Below, piece by piece: positions 1 through 9,257 of a DNA stretch of 64,000 bases. The notes under the pieces were generated by a model. That model made no database searches and was not told the DNA's origin. It was given only the letters and a program-made list of their open reading frames with translations. How positions within the stretch are numbered: position 1 is the stretch's first letter; each line of letters begins with the position of its first letter. Origin of the DNA: Lysobacter arenosi (GTDB taxonomy: Bacteria; Pseudomonadota; Gammaproteobacteria; Xanthomonadales; Xanthomonadaceae); assembly GCF_016613475.2 (NCBI RefSeq), contig NZ_CP071517.1:1488001-1552000 (forward strand), in the 5' to 3' direction. Position numbers and translations under genes: made by a program.

Positions 1-285
1 GCTGCGATCCCAGGCGCGGATCGCATCGAGGTTGGCCTGCATCTCGGCGCGGCGTTCCTCGCGATTTGGCAGCGAGACATCGGTCAGCTTTGCCGACAGG
101 TCGATGCCATCACCGGAAATGCCGAGCAGGCTGCGCAACTCGGGATCATGGACGATCGCACCCTGCGTCTGCGCATCGAGCAGTGCATGCAGCGTGGCCG
201 GTTGGCTTGTCTCGTTGGCGGCGAGGCCGCCTTGCGCGGCCAAGCCTGCGATGAGCAGGGCAGACTTCAACAGATTGCGGTGCAT
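1..285 (-). CDS. DUF885 family secreted protein, N-terminal part (runs off window)
   Basis: This is the first 95 codons of a minus-strand gene that continues beyond base 1. The N-terminus (MHRNLLKSALLIAGLAAQGG) is a typical Sec signal peptide with cleavage near LAA-NE. The mature part begins LHALLDA and then has a PELRSLLG and DVSLPNREERRAEM stretch. That order matches the start of DUF885 proteins, which are alpha-helical and zinc-peptidase-like (M3/M32-related by fold), often called X-Pro dipeptidyl-peptidase-like and exported. The HExxH region would lie outside the window, so catalytic competence cannot be judged. The start at 285 is the only ATG followed by a signal sequence. The family call is moderate because only the N-terminus is visible. 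Confidence 0.6.
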   Translation of the reverse strand, partial: MHRNLLKSALLIAGLAAQGGLAANETSQPATLHALLDAQTQGAIVHDPELRSLLGISGDGIDLSAKLTDVSLPNREERRAEMQANLDAIRAWDRS

Positions 286-343
286 CGATGCTCCAGTTGC
301 CATGCGTCCAGAAAAATTGAAGAGCGCGTACTTCGCCGGCATT

Positions 344-1001
344 TCACGGCATGTAGTCGTCCATCACGACCACCGGCAAAGCCCGGGCCTCGTCCACCCA
401 TTCCATCACTGCCGGTCGCGCCATGAGGCGCAGGCACCATTCCTGCGCAAGCGGAAAGCCGTCGAGGTCCGGACGATGGGACACGATGCGCTGGACCACG
501 GGCACGAAGGCCAGATCCGCCAGTGACAACGCGCCGAACAGCCACGGGCCACCGCTGTCGGCCAGCGCCTGCTCCCAGACCCGGCACAGGCGATCGGACT
601 GCTCGACCTCGTCGGCGGTCATCGCGCGCCGCTGCGGATAGAACGAGCTTTCGAACGACAGTCGAGAGCAGATGCCGGATAGACCGCCATGGACCCAGGC
701 CAGCAGCGATCGCGCCCTGGCACGCTGGTGGATGTCGGCAGGCAGCAGTGGCGTCGTTCCCAGTTCGCTGGCGTACTCCATGATCGCCAGCGAATCGAAG
801 ATCACATGGTCACCGTCGACCAGCACGAACCGCTGCCGGAGGCGAGAACTGCCCGATGCGGGTGAGGTTCTCGAAGCGTTGCGGCCGGCGGATGTCGACA
901 ATCCGCTCCTCGAAGGCGATGCCCTGCTCGCGCAACGCGAGCCAAGCGCGCAATGCCCAGCTCGAGGCATTGTGGGTTCCCGTGTACAGCACAAGACTCA
1001 T
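344..1001 (-). pseudogene. Glutathione S-transferase, interrupted by a frameshift
   Basis: Two overlapping frames together encode one GST. From 1001 the frame reads MSLVLYTGTHNASSWALRAW to RIGQFSPPAAV, a thioredoxin-fold N-terminal domain. From about base 829 onward the good sequence moves to another frame (VLVDGDHVIFDSLAIMEY), carrying the conserved VPxL-DG-ES/DSxAI glutathione-binding region, then an all-helical C-terminal domain ending DDYMP. Between them the sequence reads GCGGTTCGTGCTGG. Restoring a CG after GTTC gives A-V-P-V-L-V-D, exactly what the family expects, so a 2-base deletion near 826-829 is the simplest explanation. It may be a true pseudogene or a sequencing error. If intact it would be about 220 aa and cytosolic, conjugating glutathione to electrophiles. 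Confidence 0.75.
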
Positions 1002-1131
1002 TTCGACGGCCTCGCATGCTGCGCCAATGCGCCGACGCGAATTCTAGCGAGCGAGGATACTGCGGTCGACGCCTGGGGTTTGCGGGTTGTGCCGCAATTT
1101 TCGATTTCGATTCATCGGTCCCGCGATGTGT

Positions 1132-3237
1132 CTACTGCAGTCGCACGGGAAGGTCACGCCCGGCGCTCGCAGCATTGCCCATGTAGTCCTTCGCCGTGAT
1201 GCGCAGGATGTAGTCGCCGGCGGCGAGGTCCGCCGGGTTCCATTGGCCGGTGGCCAGCACGCCGTCGCGAACGGTGTTGGTCACCACGTACTGGAAGCGC
1301 GTGATCGCGCTGCCGTGGACGGTGATGCCGCTGCCGGGCGCATAGGCGACCTTGACCGCGTCGTTGTCGGCCGGCATGCGATCGAAGGCGATGTTCATGC
1401 GTGGCGCCTCGTAACCGGGCAACGGTTGCCCCGCCGCATCCAGCCACTGATAGCCCAGCGCATGCAGGCCAAGGCGGCGGCGCGGCAGGTTGCGATCGAC
1501 CTGGTCCCAGGCATCGACCACGATCTGCACGCCAGGCAGCGAGCGCGACAGCAGCACGCGGCCGTCCTGCTTCTGCAGCAGCGGTTGCTGGGCGGCGTCG
1601 AACAGTTCGATCCGGTCTATGCGCGGCGCGTAGCTGTCGGCGTAACCGCGGAACCCGAGGGCGATTGCGTTGCGCTCGTAGCCCTGGGCGCCCACGCTCA
1701 GGTGCACGTGCGCCATGCCGTTGATGGTGCCCAGCACGTCACCGGCCTTGAAGCGCGTGCCGCGCATCACGCGCATGCGTTCGGGCTTGCCGGTTTCGTC
1801 GAGCAGCAAATGGAAACGCGCAGGATCGATCGGCTTGCCCTGCGCGGTACGACCGACGCGCATGTGGATGTAGCCGATGCTGTCCAGCTCGAGTCCTTCG
1901 CCAAGCTTGCCCAGTGCCCAGCTCGCGGTCGGACTCGACACTTTGCCGTCGGCGATCGCGAGCACGTCTTGGCCGACATCACCGCGAATGTCGAGGCCAC
2001 CGTGCAGATGGTCGCGGCTCTCGTTCTGGTAGTTGCCTCGAACCTCGCCCAGCGTGCCGACGACTTCATGCCAGCCGTCCTGCGGACGCAGCGGCCAGCG
2101 TCCCTGCGTGTCCGGCAAGGGCGCATCGGCGGCGGGTCCAACCGTCAGCACCGGCGGCGTGCTCGCATCCGTCGAGATGGGCACGATGCGATGCACGCGA
2201 TGGCTGGCGGCATCGGCGACATACAGCGCACCGTCGCCATCGATCGTCAACCCGGTCGGACGCGACAGGCGCTGGTCCTGGCTGGCGCCGGTGATCACCG
2301 CCCAGCGTCCGTCACGGGTGTACTGCAAGACCGTGCCGCGGCTGTTCTCGGCGACATAGACCACGCCGTCGTGGGCGATGGCCAGGCTCAGTGGGCGATG
2401 CACGACTGGATTGGGATTGTCTGGCGCGCCCAGCAGCACGGTATCGACATCGCCGCGAGGAGTGACGCGACGCACCGCGTTGTTGCGCGTGTCGGCGACC
2501 CAGACCCGTCCGAACGCATCGATCGCAAGGCTGGTCGGCGTGTCGAAACGTGCTTGAGCGCCCAATCCGTCCTGGTAACCCGGGCGATCGCCGCCGGCCA
2601 ATGTGCTGACCACGCCATCGGGCGCGATCACGCGAATGCGGTCGTTGTACGTGTCGGCGACATAGACGCGACCGTCCTTGCCCACCGCGACGCCTATGGG
2701 CCCGTTGAACTGCGCCTGCGCAGCCGGGCCATCGCGGAAGCCGGCACTGCCGTCGCCCGCAATGGTCGTCACGATGCCCTGCGGCGACACCTTGCGGATG
2801 GCGTGGTTGCCGGTGTCGGCAACGTAGAGATTGCCCGCCTCGTCGATGGCCAGACCGGACGGAGTATTGAACGCGGCCGCGCTACCTGCGCCATCGGCAA
2901 ATCCCTCGACCGACCCCGCCACGGTGGTGACCGAGCCATCGCGCGCGACCCTGCGGATGCGGTTGTTGTCGCCGGCGTCGGTGACATAAACCGATCCATC
3001 GGCAGCATGGACGATGCCGTACGGATCGGCGAAGCGGGCCTGCAACGCGGCGCCCTCGCGCAGTCCGGTCACACCATCACCGGCGAGCAGTTCGAGCCTG
3101 GCCTTCCACGCGAATGGCGTCGGCGCCGGCCCGGTGGGCACGATCGCGACCTCACGGGTCGGCACGAAAATGAAAGTGGCGGCCAGCGCCGCCGCGGTCA
3201 GGCCAACGGCCAGCCACAGCCAGGTGCTTCGGGTCAT
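1132..3237 (-). CDS. Membrane-anchored NHL-repeat beta-propeller fused to an M23-like metallopeptidase domain
   Basis: This 701-aa protein has an N-terminal membrane segment (STWLWLAVGLTAAALAATFIF, about residues 4-25) that should place the rest in the periplasm. Residues about 45-350 hold six or so NHL repeats with the recurring pattern GxxxxAxFxxPxGIAxxxxGxxYVADTxNxxIR. A LasA/LytM-type M23 fold follows near residues 400-520: the motif HGGLD supplies the H-x3-D zinc ligands and HVHLSV the H-x-H motif. A beta-rich C-terminus ends in an Ig-like segment. The start at 3237 is preferred over one 33 bases upstream because CAGGA lies just before it and the membrane segment starts at once. Peptidoglycan or peptide hydrolysis is inferred from the intact zinc motif; the substrate is unknown. 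Confidence 0.75.
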   Translation of the reverse strand: MTRSTWLWLAVGLTAAALAATFIFVPTREVAIVPTGPAPTPFAWKARLELLAGDGVTGLREGAALQARFADPYGIVHAADGSVYVTDAGDNNRIRRVARDGSVTTVAGSVEGFADGAGSAAAFNTPSGLAIDEAGNLYVADTGNHAIRKVSPQGIVTTIAGDGSAGFRDGPAAQAQFNGPIGVAVGKDGRVYVADTYNDRIRVIAPDGVVSTLAGGDRPGYQDGLGAQARFDTPTSLAIDAFGRVWVADTRNNAVRRVTPRGDVDTVLLGAPDNPNPVVHRPLSLAIAHDGVVYVAENSRGTVLQYTRDGRWAVITGASQDQRLSRPTGLTIDGDGALYVADAASHRVHRIVPISTDASTPPVLTVGPAADAPLPDTQGRWPLRPQDGWHEVVGTLGEVRGNYQNESRDHLHGGLDIRGDVGQDVLAIADGKVSSPTASWALGKLGEGLELDSIGYIHMRVGRTAQGKPIDPARFHLLLDETGKPERMRVMRGTRFKAGDVLGTINGMAHVHLSVGAQGYERNAIALGFRGYADSYAPRIDRIELFDAAQQPLLQKQDGRVLLSRSLPGVQIVVDAWDQVDRNLPRRRLGLHALGYQWLDAAGQPLPGYEAPRMNIAFDRMPADNDAVKVAYAPGSGITVHGSAITRFQYVVTNTVRDGVLATGQWNPADLAAGDYILRITAKDYMGNAASAGRDLPVRLQ

Positions 3238-3346
3238 GCAGGTCCTGGAGATTCGTCGCGGCGCGCGCACGATGCGCGCCGCTGGCGATCGATTCTAGGC
3301 CGATCGCGGGGTGCCTCGTCCAGCGGCCGTCACACTCGCCGCGCGA

Positions 3347-5545
3347 TTACGCCAGCACGGGCAACTTCGCGAGCAGCTTGTCGAGCGTGATCGGGTACTC
3401 GCGCACGCGGATGCCGGTGGCGTTGTGGATGGCGTTGGCAATCGCGGCGCTGACACCGCAAATGCCCAGTTCGCCCACGCCCTTGGCCTTCATCGGCGAG
3501 GACATCGGATCGGCCTCGTCGAGGAAGATCACCTCCTGGTGCGGGACATCGGCATGCACCGGCACTTCATACCCGGCCAGGTCGTGGTTGACGAAGAAGC
3601 CAAGGCGCTTGTCGACGACCAGTTCCTCCGACAGCGCCGCGCCGATGCCCATCGTCATCGCACCGATCACCTGGCTGCGGGCCTGCTTCGGATTGAGGAT
3701 GCGCCCGGCCGCGCATACGGCCAGCATCCGCCGCACGCGCGACTCGCCAGTGGCGATGTCGACGCCGACTTCGGCGAAGTGCGCGGCGAATGTCGACTGC
3801 TGGTACTTCTTGCCGAGGTCACCGAACTCCATCACATCCTCGGCGACCACGTCCCCGCCCTCGCCCGCCTGGGCCAGCGGGATGTCGCGCCCGCCGACCT
3901 GGATGCGGCCATCGGCAAACGTCGCCTCCTCGGCATTGAAGCCCAGCTTCGTCGCAATCGCCTGGCGCAGCTTCTGGCAGGCCGCGTAGACACCGGCAGT
4001 CGAACTGTTGGCGCCCCACTGGCCGCCGGAGCCGGCCGACACCGGGAACGACGAATCACCAAGCCGGACCACCACGCGATCGATCGGCACGCCCATCATC
4101 TCCGCCGCGGTCTGCGCGATGATCGTGTAGGTGCCGGTGCCGATGTCGGTCATGTCGGTCTCGACCGTGACCAGGCCGGTGCGGTCCAGGCGCACGCGCG
4201 CCGCGGATTTCATCGTCAGGTTGTTGCGGAACCCGGCCGCCACGCCCATGCCGACCAGCCAGCGTCCGTCGCGCCGTTCGCCCGGCGCCTTGGGGCGCTG
4301 GCTCCAGCCGAAGCGCTGCGCGCCCTGGCGAAGGCATTCATTGAGCTGGCGCTGCGAGAATGGACGCTTTGGATCCTCCGGATCGACCTGCGTGTCGTTG
4401 AGGATGCGGAACTCGACCGGATCCAGGCCGAGCTTTTCGGCCATTTCGTCCATCGCGATCTCCAGCGCCATCAACCCCGGCGCCTCGCCGGGCGCGCGCA
4501 TGGCATTGCCCTCGGGCAGATCGAGCACGGCCAGGCGCGTGCGCGTCATCCGGTTCGCACCGGCATAGAGCAGCCGCGTCTGCTGGATCGCGTTCTCGGG
4601 ACCGCCGCCGGGCAGGTCGCCCGACCAGCTCTCGTGCCCGATCGCGGTGATCTTGCCATCGCGCGTCGCACCCATCCGGATGCGCTGGATCGTGGCCGGC
4701 CGATGGGTGGTGTTGTTGGCCATCAGCGGTCGCGGCAGCGCGATCTTCACCGGTCGCCCGCAGGCGCGCGCGCCCAGTGCGGCCAGCACGGCGTCGCAAC
4801 GCACGAACAACTTTCCGCCGAATCCGCCGCCGATGTAGGGCGAGATCAGGCGCACGTTCTCGCGTGGAATGCCCAGCGTCTTGGCGACGTCGCCGCGTCC
4901 CCAGTTGATCATCTGGTTGGCAGTCCAGACGGTCAGCTTGTCGCCTTCCCATGCCGCGATCGATGCGTGCGGCTCCATCATCGCGTGCGACTGGTCGGGC
5001 GTGGTGTAAGTCTCGTCGATGGTCACCGGCGCCTTGGCAAAGGCGCCGTCGAAGTCACCGACCGCGCTGTCCGGCTTGGGCTCCTTCGGCACCTGGGCGC
5101 CGGCCTTGGCCTTGTGCAGGTCGTAGGCGCCGCCGCCGCGGTTGTACTGCACGCGAACGAGTTGCGCGGCGGCGCGTGCCTGTTCGAACGTCTCGGCGAC
5201 CACGACGGCGACAGCCTGGTGGTAGTGCTGGATGTCGGGGCCACCGAGCAGCTTGGCGGTGTTGAAGTCGCCCTTGACCAGCGGCCCCGCGTTGGCCGCG
5301 GTGACGATCGCAAGCACGCCGGGCGCGTGCTCGGCGGCCGTCAGGTCCATCGAGGCGATGCGGCCCTTGCCGATACCGGCGCCGACCACGTAGCCGTAAG
5401 CCGGCTTGGGAAACGCGTCATGCCATTCGTGCGCGTACGTGGCCGTGCCCGTGGTCTTGCGCGGTCCGTCGATGCGATCGAGCGGCTGGCCGATGACCTT
5501 GAGCTGGTCGATGGGATTGGTGCCGGCGGGGGTATCGAATTTCAT
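3347..5545 (-). CDS. paoC: Aldehyde oxidoreductase, molybdopterin-binding large subunit
   Basis: This 732-aa subunit belongs to the xanthine dehydrogenase family. With PaoA and PaoB it forms a heterotrimer that oxidises aldehydes to carboxylic acids. It carries the family's hammerhead N-terminus (QPLDRIDGPRKTTGTATYAHEW), the glycine-rich cofactor stretches (YIGGGFGGK, APGEAPG), and near the C-terminus the GVGELG motif whose Glu is the catalytic base. It is the last gene of paoABC: its start lies 5 bases inside the end of paoB, so translation is probably coupled. Length fits E. coli PaoC (about 730 aa). The start at 5545 is used because the 11 codons upstream lie inside paoB and are not family-like. 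No MocA/PaoD-type cofactor chaperone follows; the next gene downstream is unrelated. Confidence 0.9.
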   Translation of the reverse strand: MKFDTPAGTNPIDQLKVIGQPLDRIDGPRKTTGTATYAHEWHDAFPKPAYGYVVGAGIGKGRIASMDLTAAEHAPGVLAIVTAANAGPLVKGDFNTAKLLGGPDIQHYHQAVAVVVAETFEQARAAAQLVRVQYNRGGGAYDLHKAKAGAQVPKEPKPDSAVGDFDGAFAKAPVTIDETYTTPDQSHAMMEPHASIAAWEGDKLTVWTANQMINWGRGDVAKTLGIPRENVRLISPYIGGGFGGKLFVRCDAVLAALGARACGRPVKIALPRPLMANNTTHRPATIQRIRMGATRDGKITAIGHESWSGDLPGGGPENAIQQTRLLYAGANRMTRTRLAVLDLPEGNAMRAPGEAPGLMALEIAMDEMAEKLGLDPVEFRILNDTQVDPEDPKRPFSQRQLNECLRQGAQRFGWSQRPKAPGERRDGRWLVGMGVAAGFRNNLTMKSAARVRLDRTGLVTVETDMTDIGTGTYTIIAQTAAEMMGVPIDRVVVRLGDSSFPVSAGSGGQWGANSSTAGVYAACQKLRQAIATKLGFNAEEATFADGRIQVGGRDIPLAQAGEGGDVVAEDVMEFGDLGKKYQQSTFAAHFAEVGVDIATGESRVRRMLAVCAAGRILNPKQARSQVIGAMTMGIGAALSEELVVDKRLGFFVNHDLAGYEVPVHADVPHQEVIFLDEADPMSSPMKAKGVGELGICGVSAAIANAIHNATGIRVREYPITLDKLLAKLPVLA

Positions 5546-5549
5546 GGCC

Positions 5550-6500
5550 TCATCCCTTCGCCTCGACCAGCACCGCACTCAATGTGCGCTGGGCAAGAAG
5601 CGTCTTGAATTCGTTCTGCGCAGTGGTGCGCGCGCCGGCGAACATGCGATCGGTTACGGCCTTGGCACCGCGCGGCAGTTCCGCGTCGGCCGCATCCACC
5701 CGCCACGGTCGCGGCGCCACGCCGCCCATGGCGACGCGTCCCGTGCCATCGCGCTGGACAATCGCTGCCACCGACACGAGAGCAAACGCGTAGGAAGCTC
5801 GATCGCGGACCTTGCGGTAGATCTGCGTCCCGCCAACCGGTTCGGGCAGCGTCACTGCGGTGATCAGTTCACCTGGGGCCAGCGTGTACTCCAGGTGCGG
5901 GGTCGCGCCCGGGGACCGATAAAGTTCGTCGAGCGGCATGCTGCGCGTCGAACCGTCGGCACGCACGGTCTCCACCGTTGCGTCGAGGGCACGCATCGCC
6001 ACGGCCATGTCGCTGGGATGGGTGGCGATACACGACTCACTGGCGCCGATCACCGCGTGCTGGCGGCTGAATCCTTCCAGCGCCGCACAGCCGCTTCCGG
6101 GCAGGCGTTTGTTGCAGGGCTGGTTGGTGTCATAGAAGTACGGGCAACGCGTGCGCTGCAGCAGGTTTCCTGCCGTGGTCGCCTTGTTGCGCAGTTGGCC
6201 GGACGCGCCAGCCAGCAGCGCGCGCGAGAGCACGCCGTAGTCGCGGCGGACGCGGGCGTCGGCGGCCAGGTCGGTATTGCGCACCAGCGCACCGATGCGC
6301 AGGCCGCCGTCGCGGGCCTTCTCGATCTTGTCGAGCGCCAGGCCGTTGACGTCGATCAGGTGGCTGGGCGTTTCGACTTCCAGCTTCATCAGGTCGAGCA
6401 GGTTGGTGCCGCCGGCGATGAACTTCGCGCCGGGCATCCGCGCGACGGCGGCCGCCGCCTCGGCGGGAGACTTGGCACGCTCGTAACCGAAGGCTTTCAT
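5550..6500 (-). CDS. paoB: Aldehyde oxidoreductase, FAD-binding subunit with [4Fe-4S] insert
   Basis: This 316-aa CO-dehydrogenase-medium-subunit-type flavoprotein begins [20 protein letters not shown]. It has the FAD pyrophosphate loop [13 protein letters not shown] (about residues 31-44) and the second FAD motif ATTAGNLLQ (about 110-118). Just after this come cysteines in [20 protein letters not shown] and [13 protein letters not shown], matching the insert that binds an extra [4Fe-4S] cluster in PaoB-type subunits. It passes electrons between the molybdenum site and FAD. Its start overlaps the stop of paoA by ATGA, and its end overlaps the paoC start, giving a tight three-gene operon in the order Fe-S, FAD, Mo subunit. 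Confidence 0.9.
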   Translation of the reverse strand: MKAFGYERAKSPAEAAAAVARMPGAKFIAGGTNLLDLMKLEVETPSHLIDVNGLALDKIEKARDGGLRIGALVRNTDLAADARVRRDYGVLSRALLAGASGQLRNKATTAGNLLQRTRCPYFYDTNQPCNKRLPGSGCAALEGFSRQHAVIGASESCIATHPSDMAVAMRALDATVETVRADGSTRSMPLDELYRSPGATPHLEYTLAPGELITAVTLPEPVGGTQIYRKVRDRASYAFALVSVAAIVQRDGTGRVAMGGVAPRPWRVDAADAELPRGAKAVTDRMFAGARTTAQNEFKTLLAQRTLSAVLVEAKG

Positions 6501-7138
6501 GCCGACCTCCCCGCCACGTCGGTGATGGCATCGACGATGTTGGAGTACGCGCCGCAGCGGCAGATGTTGCCGCTCATGCGCTCGCGGATCTCCTCGGTGC
6601 CCAGGCGGGGTCGCGCCGTCAGGTCGGCGCTGACCAGACTGGGAATCCCGTCCTTGATCTCGTCGAGCATCGCCACGGCCGAACAGATCTGTCCCGGCGT
6701 GCAGTAACCGCACTGGTAGCCATCGTGCTTGACGAAGGCCGCCTGCATCGGATGGAGCTTGTCGGGCGTGCCCAGCCCTTCGATCGTGGTGATGCGGTCC
6801 CCGTCGTGCATCACCGCCAGCGTCAGGCAGGCATTGATGCGACGACCGTCGACAATGACGGTGCAGGCGCCGCACTGGCCGTGGTCGCAACCCTTCTTCG
6901 TGCCGGTCAGGTGCAGGTGCTCGCGTAGCGCGTCGAGCAAGGTAGTGCGCGTATCGAGTTCGAGCTCGTGCGCCTTGCCGTTCACGTCGAGCTTGACCTT
7001 GTGCACCACGGGCGGCGCCGGGGGCGCCACCGCACTGGCCTCAGCCGCGAGCGTGGGCAGTGCCATGGCCGAGGCCGAGGTCACGCCTGCCTTGAGCAGG
7101 TCGCGCCGGGTGATGGGTAGGTTGCGGATGCTGTCCAC
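6497..7138 (-). CDS. paoA: Aldehyde oxidoreductase, [2Fe-2S] subunit with Tat signal
   Basis: This 213-aa protein begins with a twin-arginine signal ([10 protein letters not shown], residues about 9-18), so the folded complex should be exported to the periplasm. The plant-ferredoxin-type cluster is given by [12 protein letters not shown] plus a later Cys in INACLTL. The second [2Fe-2S] cluster is given by [12 protein letters not shown] and [15 protein letters not shown] motifs (here [13 protein letters not shown]). The start codon is GTG at 7138, chosen because AGAGG lies 8-9 bases upstream and the Tat signal begins directly. It is the first gene of paoABC and links substrate oxidation to external electron acceptors. 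The 180 bases upstream, before adhP, hold no gene. Confidence 0.9.
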   Translation of the reverse strand: MDSIRNLPITRRDLLKAGVTSASAMALPTLAAEASAVAPPAPPVVHKVKLDVNGKAHELELDTRTTLLDALREHLHLTGTKKGCDHGQCGACTVIVDGRRINACLTLAVMHDGDRITTIEGLGTPDKLHPMQAAFVKHDGYQCGYCTPGQICSAVAMLDEIKDGIPSLVSADLTARPRLGTEEIRERMSGNICRCGAYSNIVDAITDVAGRSA

Positions 7139-7319
7139 GGGCCTGCCTCTCGATGGGTGCTTGCGGATTGTGCTGCGCGGTGTCGTCGAGCGTGCGGAAA
7201 GCTGGCGTGCTGCAGACCGGCGACCAAGGCGAATTGTGTGCGTCCACGACTGGCCACTACAAGCGACTTCCGGTGAAGGCAGAGTGGACGGAAGGGTTCA
7301 GCGTCCCTGCGGACTCACC

Positions 7320-8348
7320 TCAGGCCGCCATGTCGAGAACGATGCGGCCTTCGATCTCGCCCTTTCGCATGCGGTCGAAAACATCGTTGATGTTTTCGAG
7401 TTTGTCGACAGCGACGGTCGCGGAGACCTTGCCCTGCGCGGCGAACTCCAGCGATTCCTGCAAGTCCAGGCGGGTGCCGACGATCGAGCCGCGCACCGTG
7501 ATGCCGTTCAGCACCATGCCGAAGATGTCCAGCGGGAAGCTTCCCGGCGGCAGGCCCACCAGCGACATCGTGCCGCGTCGACGCAACATTCCCAGCGCCT
7601 GCTCGAAAGCCTTCGGCGACACAGCGGTGACCAGCGCACCATGCGCGCCGCCGAGCTCCTGTTTCAGGAACACGGCTGGATCTGTCTTGAGTGCATTGAC
7701 CGTGACGGTGGCGCCCAGCCGCCGCGCCAGGTCGAGCTTTGCGTCGTCCACGTCCACTGCGGCCACGTTCAGGCCCATCGCCTTCGCGTACTGCACGGCC
7801 ATGTGGCCCAGGCCGCCAATGCCGGAAATCACCACCCAGTCACCGGGCTGGGTGTCGGTCATCTTCAGGCCTTTGTAGACGGTGACGCCGGCGCAGAGAA
7901 CCGGCGCGATCTCGACAAAACCAATGCCCTTCGGCAAATGTCCGACGTAACCGGCATTGGCCAGGACGTAATCAGCGAAACCGCCATTGACCGAGTAGCC
8001 GGTGTTCTGTTGCTGCTCGCAGAGCGTCTCCCAGCCACCGAGGCAGTGTTCGCAGCAACCACAGGCCGAATACAGCCACGGGACGCCGACGCGATCGCCC
8101 TCCTTTACATGGCTGACGTTGGCGCCGACCGCCACCACATGGCCTACGCCTTCGTGGCCGGGAATGAATGGCGGCGACGGCTTTACCGGCCAATCGCCTT
8201 CGGCTGCGTGCAGGTCCGTGTGACACACGCCGCATGCCTCGATCTTCACCAGCACGTCGCCGGGACCGGGCCGCGGCACGGGCACCTCCTCGATCACCAA
8301 GGGCTGGCCGAACGCGCGAACCACCGCGGCCTTCATCTTCCGGTCCAT
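7320..8348 (-). CDS. adhP: Zinc-dependent alcohol dehydrogenase, AdhP type
   Basis: This 342-aa medium-chain dehydrogenase interconverts primary alcohols and aldehydes with NAD(H). Catalytic zinc ligands are seen in ACGVCHTD (Cys and the following His) and PGHEGVG. The structural zinc is bound by the four cysteines of [16 protein letters not shown]. The cofactor motif is GIGGLGHMA (Rossmann GxGGxG), followed by the acidic VDVDD that favours NAD. The start at 8348 is preferred over 8381 because GAGGA lies 7 bases before it. It lies downstream of tRNA-Thr on the same strand, separated by a terminator, and upstream of paoABC. A shared role in alcohol/aldehyde metabolism with paoABC is plausible but not shown. 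Confidence 0.92.
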   Translation of the reverse strand: MDRKMKAAVVRAFGQPLVIEEVPVPRPGPGDVLVKIEACGVCHTDLHAAEGDWPVKPSPPFIPGHEGVGHVVAVGANVSHVKEGDRVGVPWLYSACGCCEHCLGGWETLCEQQQNTGYSVNGGFADYVLANAGYVGHLPKGIGFVEIAPVLCAGVTVYKGLKMTDTQPGDWVVISGIGGLGHMAVQYAKAMGLNVAAVDVDDAKLDLARRLGATVTVNALKTDPAVFLKQELGGAHGALVTAVSPKAFEQALGMLRRRGTMSLVGLPPGSFPLDIFGMVLNGITVRGSIVGTRLDLQESLEFAAQGKVSATVAVDKLENINDVFDRMRKGEIEGRIVLDMAA

Positions 8349-8441
8349 TGCTAATCCTCGGGGGAAGGTCCGGGCATACACCTTACGCCGGTCCTGCGAG
8401 TCGGACTATCCCGATCACTCTGCCCCCCAATTCCGCAAATG

Positions 8442-8479
8442 AAAAAGGCCTGCAAGGCGGGAACCTTGCAAGCCTTTGT
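8442..8479 (-). terminator. Rho-independent terminator after tRNA-Thr
   Basis: On the minus strand, AAAGGCTTGCAAGG pairs with CCTTGCAGGCCTTT across a short loop, and the descending arm runs into a run of T. It lies directly downstream of the tRNA 3' end and would separate tRNA transcription from adhP. Confidence 0.8.
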
Positions 8480-8485
8480 TTTCAT

Positions 8486-8561
8486 TGGTGCCGGAAATAG
8501 GAATCGAACCTACGACCTACGCATTACGAATGCGCCGCTCTACCAACTGAGCTATTCCGGC
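8486..8561 (-). tRNA. tRNA-Thr (anticodon CGT)
   Basis: Read on the minus strand, the acceptor stem GCCGGAA pairs with TTCCGGC. The D-arm AGCTCAGTTGGTAGAGC, the anticodon stem GCGCA/TGCGT with loop TTCGTAA, and the T-arm GTTCGATTC are all canonical. The anticodon CGT reads ACG threonine codons. The discriminator is A, and the 3' CCA is encoded in the DNA (8486-8488). Confidence 0.97.
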
Positions 8562-8600
8562 GATAGCGCTAGCGAACCGAGACCGGCTCGCGGGACGTGA

Positions 8601-8630
8601 ATTCTAGGCGCTGCGGGCCATTTTGGTCAA
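8601..8630 (-). promoter_or_regulatory. Sigma-70 promoter of tRNA-Thr
   Basis: On the minus strand TTGACC (8625-8630) is followed after 18 bases by TAGAAT (8601-8606), about 40 bases upstream of the tRNA 5' end. Both boxes are close to consensus, and the GC-rich stretch after the -10 resembles a stable-RNA discriminator. Confidence 0.75.
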
Positions 8631-8724
8631 CGAGCGTTGCTGGCCCTCCGCGACCGGGGCCGACGTTAAACCGGAGGACCGGGCGATCCCCCGGACCTGC
8701 CCCTTGACTGGCCCGGAGCCAAGC

Positions 8725-9213
8725 ATGCGAAAGAGCCGCCTGATCGCAGCCACCCTTGCCGCATTCGCCTTCCTGTCGTGCCTGCACGCCGTCGCGGAGA
8801 ACACGGACGGCACCAGCGCCAAGGTCATCCTCGACCAGCAACAGCAGATCCGAACCGAGGCCGGAGCGCGCCAGGGCCGCTATCGGGACATGGCGCAGGC
8901 GAACCTGGAGGCGCTGTTCGTCGAGCAGGACAACGTCACACGACTGTTGCGCGGCATCGACGACACCCGCCAGTTGCCCGAACGCGACCAGATCGCCCTG
9001 TTCAATTCGCTCGAAGCGATCGAGGGCATCCTCAACGACACCCAGGACGAACGCCTGGTCTGCGAGCGCTTCAAGCCGATCGGCAGCAATCGAACCGAAG
9101 TGTCCTGTCGGACCGCGGAGCAGCGACGCCTGGAGCGTGCGAACGCCGAGAAGGACATGACGCGCGACCAGCGCTGCAACGACGTCTGGAGCAGCGGGCA
9201 CTGCACCAACTGA
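8725..9213 (+). CDS. Small secreted hypothetical protein
   Basis: This 162-aa protein has a clear Sec signal peptide (RLIAATLAAFAFLSCLHAVA, cleavage near AVA-EN). The mature part is hydrophilic, Gln/Arg/Glu-rich and probably helical, with four cysteines (RLVCERF, EVSCRTA, DQRCND, SGHCTN) that could form two disulfides in the periplasm. I do not recognise the family. The C-terminal portion with its regularly spaced Cys looks like small uncharacterised exported proteins of Xanthomonadales. The start at 8725 is chosen because GGAG lies about 9 bases upstream and the signal sequence begins directly. It is monocistronic and convergent with ispH. Confidence 0.7.
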   Translation: MRKSRLIAATLAAFAFLSCLHAVAENTDGTSAKVILDQQQQIRTEAGARQGRYRDMAQANLEALFVEQDNVTRLLRGIDDTRQLPERDQIALFNSLEAIEGILNDTQDERLVCERFKPIGSNRTEVSCRTAEQRRLERANAEKDMTRDQRCNDVWSSGHCTN

Positions 9214-9226
9214 CTCCCGCAAAGCA

Positions 9227-9247
9227 GAAGCCCGCCGTACGGCGGGC
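9227..9247. terminator. Inverted repeat between convergent genes
   Basis: GCCCGCC-GTAC-GGCGGGC forms a perfect hairpin between the secreted-protein gene and ispH. On the minus strand it is followed by TTCTGCTTT, so it fits best as an ispH terminator. No T-run follows it on the plus strand. Confidence 0.5.
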
Positions 9248-9257
9248 CTGGCATGGG

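Noticed and set aside
1087..5608. Plus-strand frames opposite the NHL/M23 gene and paoC
   Set aside because: Shadows of minus-strand genes; no motifs or ribosome-binding sites.
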